Shown piece by piece: positions 24,323-35,213 of a DNA stretch of 64,000 bases. The notes beneath the pieces are model-generated. The model did not search any database. It was not told the DNA's origin and was given only the letters and a program-made list of their open reading frames with translations. Each line of letters begins with the position of its first letter. Position 1 is the first letter of the stretch. The position numbers were made by a program, and so were the translations under genes. The DNA comes from Ganoderma boninense (taxonomy: Eukaryota; Basidiomycota; Agaricomycetes; Polyporales; Polyporaceae). The stretch lies in assembly GCA_002900995.3 (NCBI GenBank), contig CM035315.1:1850708-1914707 (forward strand), given 5' to 3'.

Positions 24323-25283
24323 TCAGTCTTTCTGCTTTTGGCCACCCTTGCGCCTCCCTGTCAACTTCGCTCTGCTGGGTTGTTTCGCTCGCGTGCCAAG
24401 ATGGTCTTCTGCAATGTGGCGTAACTGGTCGCGGCTGCGTGTGAACTTCTTGTAGCAGCCATGCCAGTCACAGTCGAAGCGTTTACGATCAGGTTTGTGG
24501 GTCTCAATATGTTCCCGGAAGCTGAACAGACACTTCTGGATACCTGTTGATAACAAATTGTTAGAACATTTTAGAGAAAGATTGACACAGGACTGAGGAA
24601 AACCTCAATATCCACATTTTCCACACTCTAAGCACTTGTACTGCTTTATACCTTGAGAATTGGTGAAGCAATGACCTATATAGTTATAATAATAGATAGG
24701 GACCAAAGTTATCATTAGAGATGTATCAAAGAACAAATACCTAGTTCAGTACTAGACTCTCACCCTCAGGAATGAATTCAGGGGTTGGCACAGCCATGGC
24801 AGTTGGATTCAGCAGTGCATATCCTGATGGAGAAGCAGGATCCTGTGCAGGTGCACTAGCATATTTGGGTGCCCAACCATGGTTGTAGAATTGGGATGGC
24901 ATTCCAGTCTGCCCCAGGTTGTCAGGAACAGCAGTGTGGAGAGATGGTTGATCTATGAGAAAGGGAGGCTGGTTGATAGTGGGGTAAAACTGGGGCTCGT
25001 GCTGCAGGGGACTATTGTTGAAAGGCATTGAGCTGCTTAAATTGGTGAAGGGATTCAAGTTGTTGGCCATGCCATTGGAAGGCATTGACTGGAATGTCGA
25101 CATTGAAGAAGTGCTCATTGGAGGTCCTGCCTCGACTGAGCTGGCATACAAGCCAATGTCCGAGCTGTTGGCCGCCGGGGCTGCGCTCGAAGAGGCGAAA
25201 GTAGTTGGAGAAGGAATGGGGGTAATGGATGGATAATGAATCATATCGAGGAGTTCCTGTATCTCGCGATGTGTAGGGACCAT
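24323..25283 (-). CDS. C2H2 zinc-finger transcription factor (gene 2)
   Basis: Three exons (25283-24764, 24651-24616, 24543-24323) sum to 777 nt, 258 residues. Residues 1-170 are Ser/Pro/Asn/Gln-rich, a likely activation region. Two C-terminal fingers follow. Finger 1 is KCLECGKC...FREHIETH (C-x2-C-x13-H-x3-H), assembled over the last intron. Finger 2 is FDCDWHGC...LRHIAEDH (C-x4-C-x12-H-x4-H). The tail is basic (GRRKGGQKQKD) and may act as nuclear localisation signal. The donor of intron 2 (AAAAT|GTGGAT) is weak but required by the frame, and it is phase 1 just after the first Cys pair, as in the sister genes. The gene is less GC-rich than its relatives. Targets are unknown. Confidence 0.8.
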
Positions 25284-26468
25284 ATTGACTCAGCAGAAAT
25301 GGGGATGAAGGACTCGGAAGCAAATGCGGGCGAAAGCGATGTGGCCGTGGAGAGTCGACGCGGCCTCCGAGTCGTTAAGAGTCCAGATATATACACACCG
25401 CGTCAAGCTCAGAACCCCAGTCGAGTCACCCGATTCTGTCTTCGCTATCTTCTTGATGGCTCATGCAGTTGCCGACTGCAATGGCAGTGATGCAGAAGTC
25501 TCAGGATTGGCTCCTTGTATTTAGGTTTGCGTGCGCCCCGCTGCGCCAGTCCACAGTGTCGGGGATGGAATGGGTTGGAAGCTGCAATGAGATACAGTCA
25601 TGGGCGAGCTGCAGGCACAGAGAACATTCGCGTCGCAGTCACGCATGGCGGGGATCGAGGCCTGTAATAGTTCCGAGTCAGTGGGACAGGTGAATCGAGA
25701 GCGCCAGCTGTCGCTCATGCAGTGATTCTGCGACATAGTTCCAAACCTTGTAAAGGTGCCAGACGGAGAACGCAGCAGCGCCACGTTCGCGCAGTGGTAC
25801 ATGCAGCAGGCGAATTTGAAGCCATGCGCCGCTTACCTGAAGGAGAATGTCGAGATCATCGTGACACTTCACAAGCCGGCCACAGTCATAGACACAAGAT
25901 CCTCTCTATAGAATTTAACAGTGGAGCAGAACACGTAGCAAAGATGATGGCACGGTACATTAGCGAAGAGAGAGCAGGCACAGGAACGTCAACAGAGCAA
26001 TCCAAGAGCGCGACACGAGCAGAGACCAGACGGAGGAGAAACCACGACGACAGCGATACTCGTACAGCAACCAAGACGAGACGAAACCGGACATACGCAA
26101 GAAACCGACGATCACTCTATGCGCGTACGTCTCCGAAGGGGAAGAGGCCCCCCGGCCCGCGACACACCGCCGCAACAGCCGGAAGACGACCCTCCCCGAG
26201 CGTAGACGCACGCGCCCTCATCTCATCCTCATCATCCTCAATTGTCCAAGTCAACAGCAACATAGAATCTCTCGCGGGAGTCAAACGCCAATTTTGAGCG
26301 TGCAACGCGCCGGCTGGGCGCTCACGGTGGGCGAACGACTTGAGGGATCCCATGTGACCGATGACCACGACCGCGACCGCCTGCGAGCGGGACGCGCGAA
26401 GATGAGAAGGGAAAACAAGAGATCAGCAAGTACGGAGGGTTGACGTACGGTCTATCGTCATCAACAGT
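25284..26468. other. Intergenic region
   Basis: Promoter side of C2H2 gene 2 and 3' side of C2H2 gene 3. A purine-rich + frame at 25722-26297 is Arg/Thr-rich low complexity and is not supported as a gene. Confidence 0.5.
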
Positions 26469-27625
26469 CTACTTCTTCTGCTTCCCCGCGCGGCCGCTGT
26501 GGTCGCCGCTCGCGGGCGGGTTGCGGCGCGGGGAGCCCAGGTCGGTATGAAAGCTCTGAATGTGGCGCCCGAGGTCGTGCTTGCGCGCGAACGGCTGCGC
26601 GCACTTGGTGTGCGGGCAGACGTACTCCTTCTTCCCCTCGTGCACGGACGCCACGTGCTTGTTGCGGTTGTACGACCGGTCGAACACTGTTGATGGAGCG
26701 GGCGTCGGCGCGCCGCACAGTACCAGCCAGGATAGGCGAAGAAAGGCGAAGAAGACATAGAACTGGGCTCACCGGAAGAGCATTGTGGGCACAAGAATTC
26801 CCGCTTGCCTTTCAAAGGCTTGTCTTCAGCTTCCTGCTCCTCGTCGCCAGCGATGTTATCGCTGACAAGCTGGGTCTTGCGTCTGGTCATGCGCCTAGGC
26901 GTCACGGTGCTGGAGGTCGAACGCGCCTTGCTCCCCTCCTTGCGTTGGGGGGCCGCAGGATGGTCGTCCTGATCAGCAATGACAAATGGAGGCGGGTACG
27001 TGGATGGGAACGGGACCTCTCCCACGCTCACATCCACGCCCTGCGAGCGCTGAGGGCGGCTCAGGACATCTGTCGCAGCCCCGCAGGCGAAATGCGACGG
27101 ATGTCCGTAGCCAGACACAGGAGTGTACAGACCCGATGGGTCTTGGAAACCGCTCAAGGCATTGGCGGGTGTGGTCGCATCCAGACTGAGGGGGCAGTTG
27201 GAGTTGGTTGTTGCAGTGTACGCGGGGTGGCCAATGCCGTACGGGCTAAACGCGTTGAAGATGGGGGCGATGGAGGGACCGGCGGTGGAATCATCAGAGA
27301 GGGGAGAAAACGGCTCATCTATTGTCCCGACGCTAGACATGTTGTCGTGATCCAAACTTGGAATGGGAGGAGAGAACGGGTTGTGATATTGGTATAGAGA
27401 CCAGTCGGTCTCTCCATCGATTTCGCCATAAGTGTTGAGAGGGGAGTCTTGGGCGTCGTAAAGTCCGGGAAGGAAGATGTTGTCTCCGTCGGCGTAGACC
27501 GAGAGCGGTGTGTCCATGTCCGCGAAAAGAGACGATTCGGTTTTGTTTGGATGGACGTGCAACCCTTCAGCAGCAGAGAAGGCGTTAAGGAGAGTGTCGG
27601 ACGGCGAAAAAGAGTTGGTCGTCAT
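26469..27625 (-). CDS. C2H2 zinc-finger transcription factor (gene 3)
   Basis: Two exons (27625-26773, 26686-26469) sum to 1071 nt, 356 residues. The ATG at 27625 (MTTNSFSPSDTLL) is chosen; the frame stays open upstream but has no further ATG. Residues 1-260 are acidic/Ser-Pro-rich. A basic stretch RRMTRRKT precedes the fingers. Finger 1 is FLCPQCSSVFDRSYNRNKH (C-x2-C-x12-H-x4-H), split by a phase-1 intron directly after its Cys pair. Finger 2 is YVCPHTKCAQPFARKHDLGRH (C-x4-C-x12-H-x4-H), followed by HTDLGSPRR and a basic end. The HTDLGSPR block is shared with gene 4 at 31723, so these two are close paralogues in inverted orientation about 5 kb apart. Confidence 0.88.
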
Positions 27626-29372
27626 GGAAGAGAAGGCGAGTATTGCGAGGGGGTGCACGGATGAGAGTAGAAGGAGAGAGATGAGGAGGACAATAAGGTC
27701 AGTGGAAGCCAGTGCACCTACCACATGGCCTCACGCACAGCTGCCTTCTCGCTGCAGTGATGCTGCAGACTGAACTCTCTTTGCTTCTTTCATTCCGCCG
27801 ATTGCGCTTCCAGAAGTCCTCGAGGCTGGTCCTGAGAGAAAATCGAGATAAATTGAGCATCGGAAGCGAAGGAATACACGCAGCGTTGGAGACTTAGAAC
27901 GGAACACGCCACCGACCCAGAGGGGAGCCTAGAAAAGCAGGAATGAATTGTATGTGAGCTTTAACCTGGGAGACGGAGGAGCATGGTCGCGACCGCGAGG
28001 CCATGATGAGGCGACGGACGAGGACAGGAATCGAAGGGCGATGGCCCGGAAGGGCAGAGAATTCGAAGTTGATCCCCACAGCATCCAGATCTCACCCCAG
28101 ATCTATCTTCTCACTGGCACTTGCAGAGCCACCGAGTGTCGCCGTCGGGCCAGCTGCAATTACTTGAACCTGAGGCCTCCTGCTCTCTCCGGCTGAGGCC
28201 GTCTTATCATGACCCTCGAACACTCGTGCAAAGCATTTAAATCAAATGGAATTGACAGCGCAGCCTTAAGCCTTTGCAATCGTTGCCAAGTGCCAGCAAT
28301 AGAATGAGTCGCAGGGAGAACCCTTACCGTAGAAATGGTTTACAGTGACAAGGCGGCGTTCATCCGGCTTCGTATCTTCTCCTTCGCCCATGTATGGGTG
28401 TGGTAACGGTAACGTGCGCCACCGTCCACTTTGAGCGTTACTAAAAGGCTAGCATCATGTCTGGGTTGCGCAGAACGCAGCGCACAAAGCGCAACACCAG
28501 CTTAAAATGTTCGTTGACAAAGCCATTGACCTATGGAACGAAGCTGGCTGGCAACCGCAATATCAGTGGTAAACCTGTGAAAGTCAGGAACGTAGTAGGG
28601 GTGACGGAAAGACTGTGTCAGAGTTACTGAGACGATTCACTCACCATTTGAATGGGCAGGTGCTTGAATCTTGAAGCGAGAGCTCGGGCAGGATCATACT
28701 GAACTCGTCTCCTGTATATTGCCTTCGATGCTGAATCTGCATGGCACCCACAAAGTTTTGATAACCTGCCACAGTTCCTCTGGACGACCGTCAGTATTGA
28801 TTATCTCACCAAGGGTGACCGGGAATTTGAGAAATACCTAATGGCGCAGTTCTGAGTGGTCTGCATTGACGATTCTGTGTTCTCTTCTCGATGGATCCCT
28901 CAAATGGACACCACTGCTGTCGAGCTCTGTGGCGGGACATATGTGCTTGGGGAGGAAAGTGTTGACCAAACCAAACAACCAGTGTGTCTCTGGCCGTCGG
29001 CAATTCAGGGGAGGGGCTTTCCGGTCGGTCCCGGGCCCCTGATATCAATGGTCAAATCAATCGGAGTTTAAGAAAAGACGGCACCCTCTAGGATCTCGCT
29101 TCCATTCCACTCGGAACTGCACCTGCCACCAGAGCACCGTTGAGAAGGAAGGACCATTGTCGGAGTTGAGCTAGAAAATCCTCAAGGTCGCACCGCGAAC
29201 TGAAAGCACAACAAAGATCACAGTACAGATCGCAGCAACTCACAGGTTGGCACAAGTGAACGGCACAATGGCCTGTATGAGCATCCAGAGAGAAGCACGT
29301 CCGAGTCGTGAGTCGCCATACAAATCCCGCTGATTTTCAACCCAGCGCGTGAGCACAACCCTCTAACAACAG
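27626..29372. other. Divergent intergenic region
   Basis: Shared 5' side of C2H2 gene 3 (minus) and the DUF6533 gene 2 remnant (plus). I looked here for the missing first exons of that DUF6533 gene (the YDxxLTxxxE block) and did not find them in any frame. Confidence 0.5.
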
Positions 29373-30600
29373 CTCACGGCCTCTTGTCGCTGACGATGGA
29401 TATTTTCACGCAGTATTCGCGGCCATTCGCGTCTATGCACTCTCACAAAACAACAAAGCTTTGGCTATATCTACCTTTGCCCTTATTTTTGGGCCTGTTG
29501 TTGCTGTCACAGTGCGTTCACCTCGGGCCCCTGTATCCATCCTCCCAGGGTGTTCTGACCATCAGATTAGGTTGCCAATGCGACTAGCAAAACAGGAGTG
29601 CTACCGAGTCCTTTCAACTGTAGCATTATCCAGTTTTCTCTACCACAGGAAGCATTCAACCGGTAATGTCATTATTAACTGTCAGTCGTCCAGGTATATA
29701 TCGGCTCATTTCTGGTTTCATTGCTCCCTGTGGCGGCGACACAGTCGTACGTGACAGCTTCTCCTTTGTAGGACAAACTGGAAGGACTAACGGCTGCCTA
29801 GTAAATGCAGCTGCGACTGTCCTCAATACGATAGGAGATCTTATCGCTGTGTTCGTGACCTGGCACAATACATACACGACCTACAGAGAACAGGGAGGAG
29901 TCCTCAGAGGTCCATCGCTCATGCGTGTTATGTTGTTTAACGGTGGGTGCTCATACAGTGTCTCTATTATACAAGCTTTGATTGGAGTGAAATGTGTTGA
30001 ACATCAGGGAGCGTCTACTTCCTGTAAGTGCCTTTGTAGATGATCTCTCTGTCCGCATCCGCTCCCGCTTGCTCAATACCGTCCGTGCCAGGGTCATCAC
30101 TGGTATGAATATCTTCAACCTGATTCTCTATCAGGTACAACTATTCTTTGTAGTCCGCCCCATGGTTGCATCCCCAGAATGTTGAAGGAGACATTCATCT
30201 CAGATTTCCTCTGGCTCCCTGCCCTACGCCAGCGTCATCACCAATCCGTGCGTCAATTCTGCAGATTTCATACTTCGTTTCACCTCCTTCCCCTCCGGAT
30301 TTTGAGCTAACACAAATATGCAGTTTATCCTCTGTCCTCATCTGCCGGTTCCTCCTGGACCTACGCCAAGCGGACCGCACAACGAATGCACCGTCGTCGC
30401 TCATGGAGGTTTCCTCGCTGAACTTCGACATCGAGGGCAGCACCGACAACTCCCAGAACGCCGGCCGGGGGTCGCTCCCAGCTTTCGTCGCGTCGATGGG
30501 ATCGGAGGTCCACACGGGATTGGACTTTGTAGATGCGATCGCCAAAGACACGAGCGCTGCGAACGAGGGGATGTCTGGTGCGGTCGAAGCCTTACCATGA
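29373..30600 (+). CDS. DUF6533 membrane protein (gene 2), 5' end not found
   Basis: Recognisable consecutive exons encode VFAAIRVYALSQNNKALA and a helix (to a GTGCGT donor near 29513), then VANATSKTGVLPSPFNC, then ATVLNTIGDLIAVFVTWHN...LRGPSLMRVMLFNG (to about 29941). Next are a mini-exon GSVYFL, VITGMNIFNLILYQ, and finally LSSVLICRFLLDLRQADRTT followed by a ~75-residue soluble tail with stop at 30600. This order matches the intact gene at 53064-54824. The N-terminal part, including the YDxxLTFxRE hallmark and the first two or three helices, is missing upstream, and no in-frame ATG precedes the first recognised exon. The gene is therefore either 5'-truncated or has a very distant first exon. 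The coordinates cover the recognisable part. Confidence 0.6.
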
Positions 30601-31722
30601 GATGGAGGATCATCGCCTTGCCATGGCGTCAGATATTGCCGAGCTTTGGACACTTGCGCCACACAATTCCTTCCCATCCGGACTTCTTGCAGCGCAAATT
30701 CGATATAGAACTTTTCAGAACCCCAGCGACTCAGTTGGATGATGGTCGACGGCCATATGCACGCATTCATTCCGATTCTTTTGAAGTCGTCGCAGTTTCG
30801 CCTACGCTCAGGTCTCCCTCGGATACCTTCCCATCCTCATATGATTTGATCCATCGCGTACTCGTTGTGAGGTGTCCAGTCTCGGTTTCACACCCGCAGG
30901 AGAATCGACGTGCACGAGCGAGAACCATTTTCTAGCTCCGAGTGGGCGAGGTGACTCATGTTGCCCCGGCCGAGACCCACCACCGTAGCTGCCCCCAATC
31001 CTCCCAAGCAGTGCCATTGCCTAATAGTACTACTCGATGGCGTGACAGCCTTCAGAGCTACGTGAAAGAATGGTGACCGGGAAGAGTGAGAGTTCGTGAA
31101 TGCTGGTTCGGATTTCCAAAGGCGAGTTGAGTGTGCGCAGCCAATGGCGCAGAAGGTGCGCAGTCGGCGGAGATCTGTGTCAAGATCGAGTCGGATTGAT
31201 CGGCCGCGTGGTCCGCTCAACCCAGCGGTCGCATCAACTCCGCGCCAGTGATGGTGACGGCAACTTGAACCTCGAACTCATCCAACACCCTCTTCGGACC
31301 TCGCAGGACTCCTCATCTGCTTATCACTGCTTCGAAGCCCAGACGTACTGCGGAATACCACACATATTCAGTCTGCGAGCGATCCGTCCAATCCCATCTG
31401 CTGCCGATAATCACACTAGCAGCACGGGTTCGCGTCACGATCTGCGACGCAGGAGGCCTCCAAGGCACTCGAGCCTTCATAGAACACGGTTTGCTCCCAG
31501 GGCCGGCCTCGAGGGGGTCAGAAACGCGGAGTCTGCGGCGCGCGAGAAGGAAGGAAGCTTCCTACCGGAGCACCGCCGAAGAAGGGGCAGCGCTGGGGGC
31601 CGATTGTAAGTACTCACGGCTCGACGCGTCCATCCCCCAACCTCTCCCCGTATCCCCGTCCTCCGACCACAGTCGTCAGCCTTGCCACCAACCGCCCGAA
31701 TCCTCCCCCAAGCAAATCACCC
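30601..31722. other. Intergenic region, promoter side of C2H2 gene 4
   Basis: No coding feature is supported. The last 100 bases are C-rich and pyrimidine-rich, typical of a leader in front of the ATG at 31723. Confidence 0.5.
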
Positions 31723-32963
31723 ATGCATGACAACTACGGCACCGAGACGCTCCCCAGGTCCTTCAAGGACTGGGTAGGAGTTCCCGGGAGCCCCAGCACG
31801 TCCGACGAGGCCCGCATGGACCTCGACGACGCGCCGGTCAACGTCTCCTCCTTCGACCAGGACATCGACGACGCCTTGGGCCTTCCGTACGACTTCTTGG
31901 GCCCCCTCGACATTTTCTATCCGGTCGATCCTGAGATCGATTGGCAAGCGCTCTTCAACGCTACCATGCCGTTTCCCCCTCCCGCACTCACCGACGACTC
32001 GCTTTCCACATCCGACAGCTTCAACCAACCTCTCTCTCCGGCCTCGGATGCCACCCTCGTCGACCCCTCCCTCCCTTCTTTCCTGCCGGACTTCAAGCTT
32101 CCCATGACCGGAGACGCGCTGGTCGACCAGCCAGTTGCGTCTCTCTGCTCGACCCTCGACGACTTCGAATTCACTTTTCAGTACCAGTCTGCTACCGCAA
32201 CGCCTGCTTTCGGCTACTCTCCTGCTGTGGTAGAGCAGGACTACCAAGACAGCTACGACCACAGCCAGGGTCAGTACTGGCCCGGTCAACAACCGTCGCA
32301 GCACGCGGTCGGTGCTGCGGGCGCTGTTGCACCAGGCCTCGCGACCGGCGTGGAGATGGAGGTGAACGCGGACGCTTTCGCGTTCACCGCCATGGGTCCC
32401 ACGTCGCTTCTTCCACTCCCAGATTCTTCCCCTGAGCCACAGCAGGACGATTGCCATCTCAACACCAACCAGGCGGCGAAATGCGTTCGGGCCACCCGCA
32501 AGAAACAGCCTCGCGTCGACTCCGACGCGTACTCGAACTACTCGGCGAGCGAATCCTGTAGCGGGGATGACACGTCCGCGCCCCCGAGGAAGAGGCGCAA
32601 GCAGGACACAACGAAGCGCCATCCGTGCCACTATGAGAACTGCGATGCGTGTGCGTGTACTGTTCAAGTTCCCTACCTTCTCTACTTTTCCTGCTCAGTT
32701 GTGTTGAACAACACTGACAACCGTCGTTGTCCCCAGTCTTCTCCCGGACCCACAATCTCCGGGTGCACATCAACAGCGTCCACCTGAAGAAGCGCACCTT
32801 TGCGTGCAAGGAGGCCGGATGTGCGCGCGCGTTTAGCCGCAAGCACGACCTCGAGCGCCACCACCAGTCGGCGCACACCGACCTCGGGTCGCCGCGCAAC
32901 GCAAACAACGTCAAAGGTGCCAAGGGCCGCAAGGCCGCCAAGAAGGACAAGCACGACGCTTAG
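31723..32963 (+). CDS. C2H2 zinc-finger transcription factor (gene 4)
   Basis: Two exons (31723-32650, 32737-32963) sum to 1155 nt, 384 residues. Residues 1-285 are acidic and Ser/Pro/Asp-rich. A bipartite basic motif (RATRKKQPR and PPRKRRKQDTTKR) precedes the fingers and is a likely nuclear localisation signal. Finger 1 is PCHYENCDAFFSRTHNLRVH (C-x4-C-x12-H-x4-H), split by a phase-1 intron (T|GTGCGT...CCCCAG) two residues after the second Cys. Finger 2 is FACKEAGCARAFSRKHDLERH, then HTDLGSPRNANN and a Lys-rich end. Codon use is strongly GC-biased. DNA-binding helices (RTHNLRV and RKHDLER) differ from those of gene 3, so the paralogues probably differ in binding preference. Confidence 0.9.
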
Positions 32964-35104
32964 GACGCGCAAGATGTGATTCGCGGTACGTCTCCCTCCC
33001 ATCCCCTCCCTCCAGCGTGGCCTGTTCCGGACGCTGACGTTGCTCTCCTCCATCCAGGTATCCGCCGGATCGCGCGCAGCAGCCCGTATGATATTCCTCG
33101 AGTCGGTCGCCCAGCACGAGCACTCAGCCGCACCGCGCGCTGACGGCTCGTTTCGGCGACGGACTCGCTAGGAGGGATGTCATAGAGCTGATGAACGAGG
33201 AACGGGCGGGTGTGGCTCCGCGCGTTGGGGGAGCGGCTCCAGTGTCGTCGGCTGTATGCTGGACGTGCTCTGGAGGACCGCTCCCTGCGGAGACGCATCT
33301 GCATGGGCTCTCTAGAATCAGGTTTATTTTTTCTCATCGCGTTCTTGGTTTGTGTCTGTTCTGTGTACGACTAGATCGTGGCTTGTGTGATCGCGTGTCT
33401 GTGTTCGTGTCTGTGTCTGTCTGCTTCGTTGTGTACGATGTCTTGTGCTTGATGACGACGTGCTCCGTGCTCCACCTCCTCTCTCCTCTACATCTTCCCT
33501 CTGACTCTGTGTCTCTCTATCTCGCTGTTTCTGTCTTCGTCTCTGTCTCTGTCTCTGTCTCTATGTGACAGGTGACATGGCACGCGGTCGAAATCCTCTG
33601 TTTATCTGTTGTCCGATTACAAGACAAAACTCGCTTACGGATGCTCGAGCTCGCTGTGCGAACCGTCTGTGTCTATCGCCGTTGTGTATATGATGTTTCC
33701 CTGGCGTGGTATCGAGGATGGTGGTGTGTATTGCGCTCTGTCTGACAAATGTTTCCATTCACTGCTTGTTCACTGCACTTGTCTCGTCGACCCGATGACA
33801 GCCTGCAGGCGATGTGCGCCTTTGCGCCGCACAAGTAATCGATCGTCTGCACGGGCTTACATACGCCGAGCGTCCGTTTCGTTCCGAACTTGGTGCAAAC
33901 GTAGTCCACGACTCGACCGGCCGTCGACCGACCCTCACTTGCTCTTTCTGCCGTCTCTCACCGTCTCGTTCCCACAACAACGTCGACTACTCCCTGGCCC
34001 GTGTAGGCTTACGCCGGTCATGTTATGACCGTCCACCGACTCCTCGACCTGCCACTCATGCTTGCAACGCATTAGGTTTCCCTGAAGCCCGTTTGCCAGG
34101 AATATGCCCTCATAGTGAGCTGCTCGCTAGCGAGGGGTACGACTGCAATGCATACATTTTGTTCTGTAGGTTGGTTGGGCTGAAGCGTTCCGGTGAGTGC
34201 TCTAGTCCAGGGAGTCCAGGAGTCCTGCTGAGTTGCATATCATCCCATCAACATTCATTCTCGCCGACTCAAAGCGGACCTCGAAGAGTTACTCACAAGT
34301 TACAGCTCCGTCTACAATGCCGTGCCGCTCACGACTCGCACATACTCACCGGAGCAGTTTCATTCCGTGTCTACAACTCTCGCTTGTCCGTCCTGTGAGC
34401 CCCGGGCCCTTGCCTTCGTTCTCCCGCTCTGTGCGTATCAGACCTTCCTCAGGTCTCCGCATACCCGGAATACCGTTGCTGAAGCCTTGAAGACGAAATT
34501 CCGAATCACCATCTGCGCTCGTTTAGGCCAAGACACGGTTGGCACGACGGCGACCCCGGACTCTGTCAATGCAACTTCTTCGTTGCAGCTAGTCATTGGA
34601 GGCCACGAAGACGCGTCCAGGTTTAGTCCACCGCACATATATCCATCCCACATTGGTCTTGGCCCAGTCCTCTGAGCTAGCCAGTCCACTCGGCCCATGG
34701 TGCAGTGCTCAGTGCGCGCTGCTCCTGCCGCTTTTTATTCACGCCTCTGCCAACACGCCGCTTTTTGTCGATCTTGCTCAACTGGAACTCAAAGTGCCGC
34801 CTTCATCCTTCCCTCTCTGGTCGACCGCAGTAAGGCCTGCAAAGTGGCTTAAGGTGTGCGCATCCGTCTTGCAGTTTTCAATGTACCCTAGCTTATCTTT
34901 TTTTCTCAGCACGAGTTCTCCCGTTGTCCACGACGAAGTATAGTCGTCATTCAGGCTCCCATCCCGTACGAAGCCGCAGTCAAATGACCGCATATATGCA
35001 CCTTCCTCGCCATCTGAGGCCCACCTTCGACAGCCTATTTGCGTCCGAAGGGCTGGATGGGGACCAACGTTCCTTCCTCCTCGCGTCCTGGGAGAGATGC
35101 GGTG
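32964..35104. other. Intergenic region with simple repeats
   Basis: The first part looks like the 3' UTR of C2H2 gene 4; TG/TC-rich low-complexity sequence runs from about 33370 to 33565. The rest holds short frames only. Confidence 0.5.
33519..33565. repeat. TCTCTG microsatellite
   Basis: Imperfect to perfect repeats of a six-base CTCTGT unit, with four near-perfect units at about 33539-33562. They lie inside a longer TG/TC-rich tract. Confidence 0.8.
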
Positions 35105-35112
35105 TATATATA
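35105..35112 (+). promoter_or_regulatory. TATA box of the MFS permease gene
   Basis: TATATATA lies about 105 nt upstream of the ATG at 35214. Confidence 0.45.
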
Positions 35113-35213
35113 GGTGTGCGGAGTAAATATAACATGGCTATGCGGACTCGGACTCCCCCAGCCTCCGCATCCTTCCAGCCTCGGTTCCCTCCTTGCACTC
35201 GGTAGAATCGACG

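Noticed and set aside
26690..27397. 235-codon plus-strand frame
   Set aside because: Antisense to C2H2 gene 3, whose fingers and splice sites are convincing on the minus strand.
27626..27724. Hydrophobic leader upstream of C2H2 gene 3 that looks like a signal anchor
   Set aside because: It has no ATG and precedes a good start context at 27625; a nuclear factor is not expected to have a membrane leader.
31717..32667. 316-codon minus-strand frame
   Set aside because: Shadow of the GC-rich exon 1 of C2H2 gene 4.
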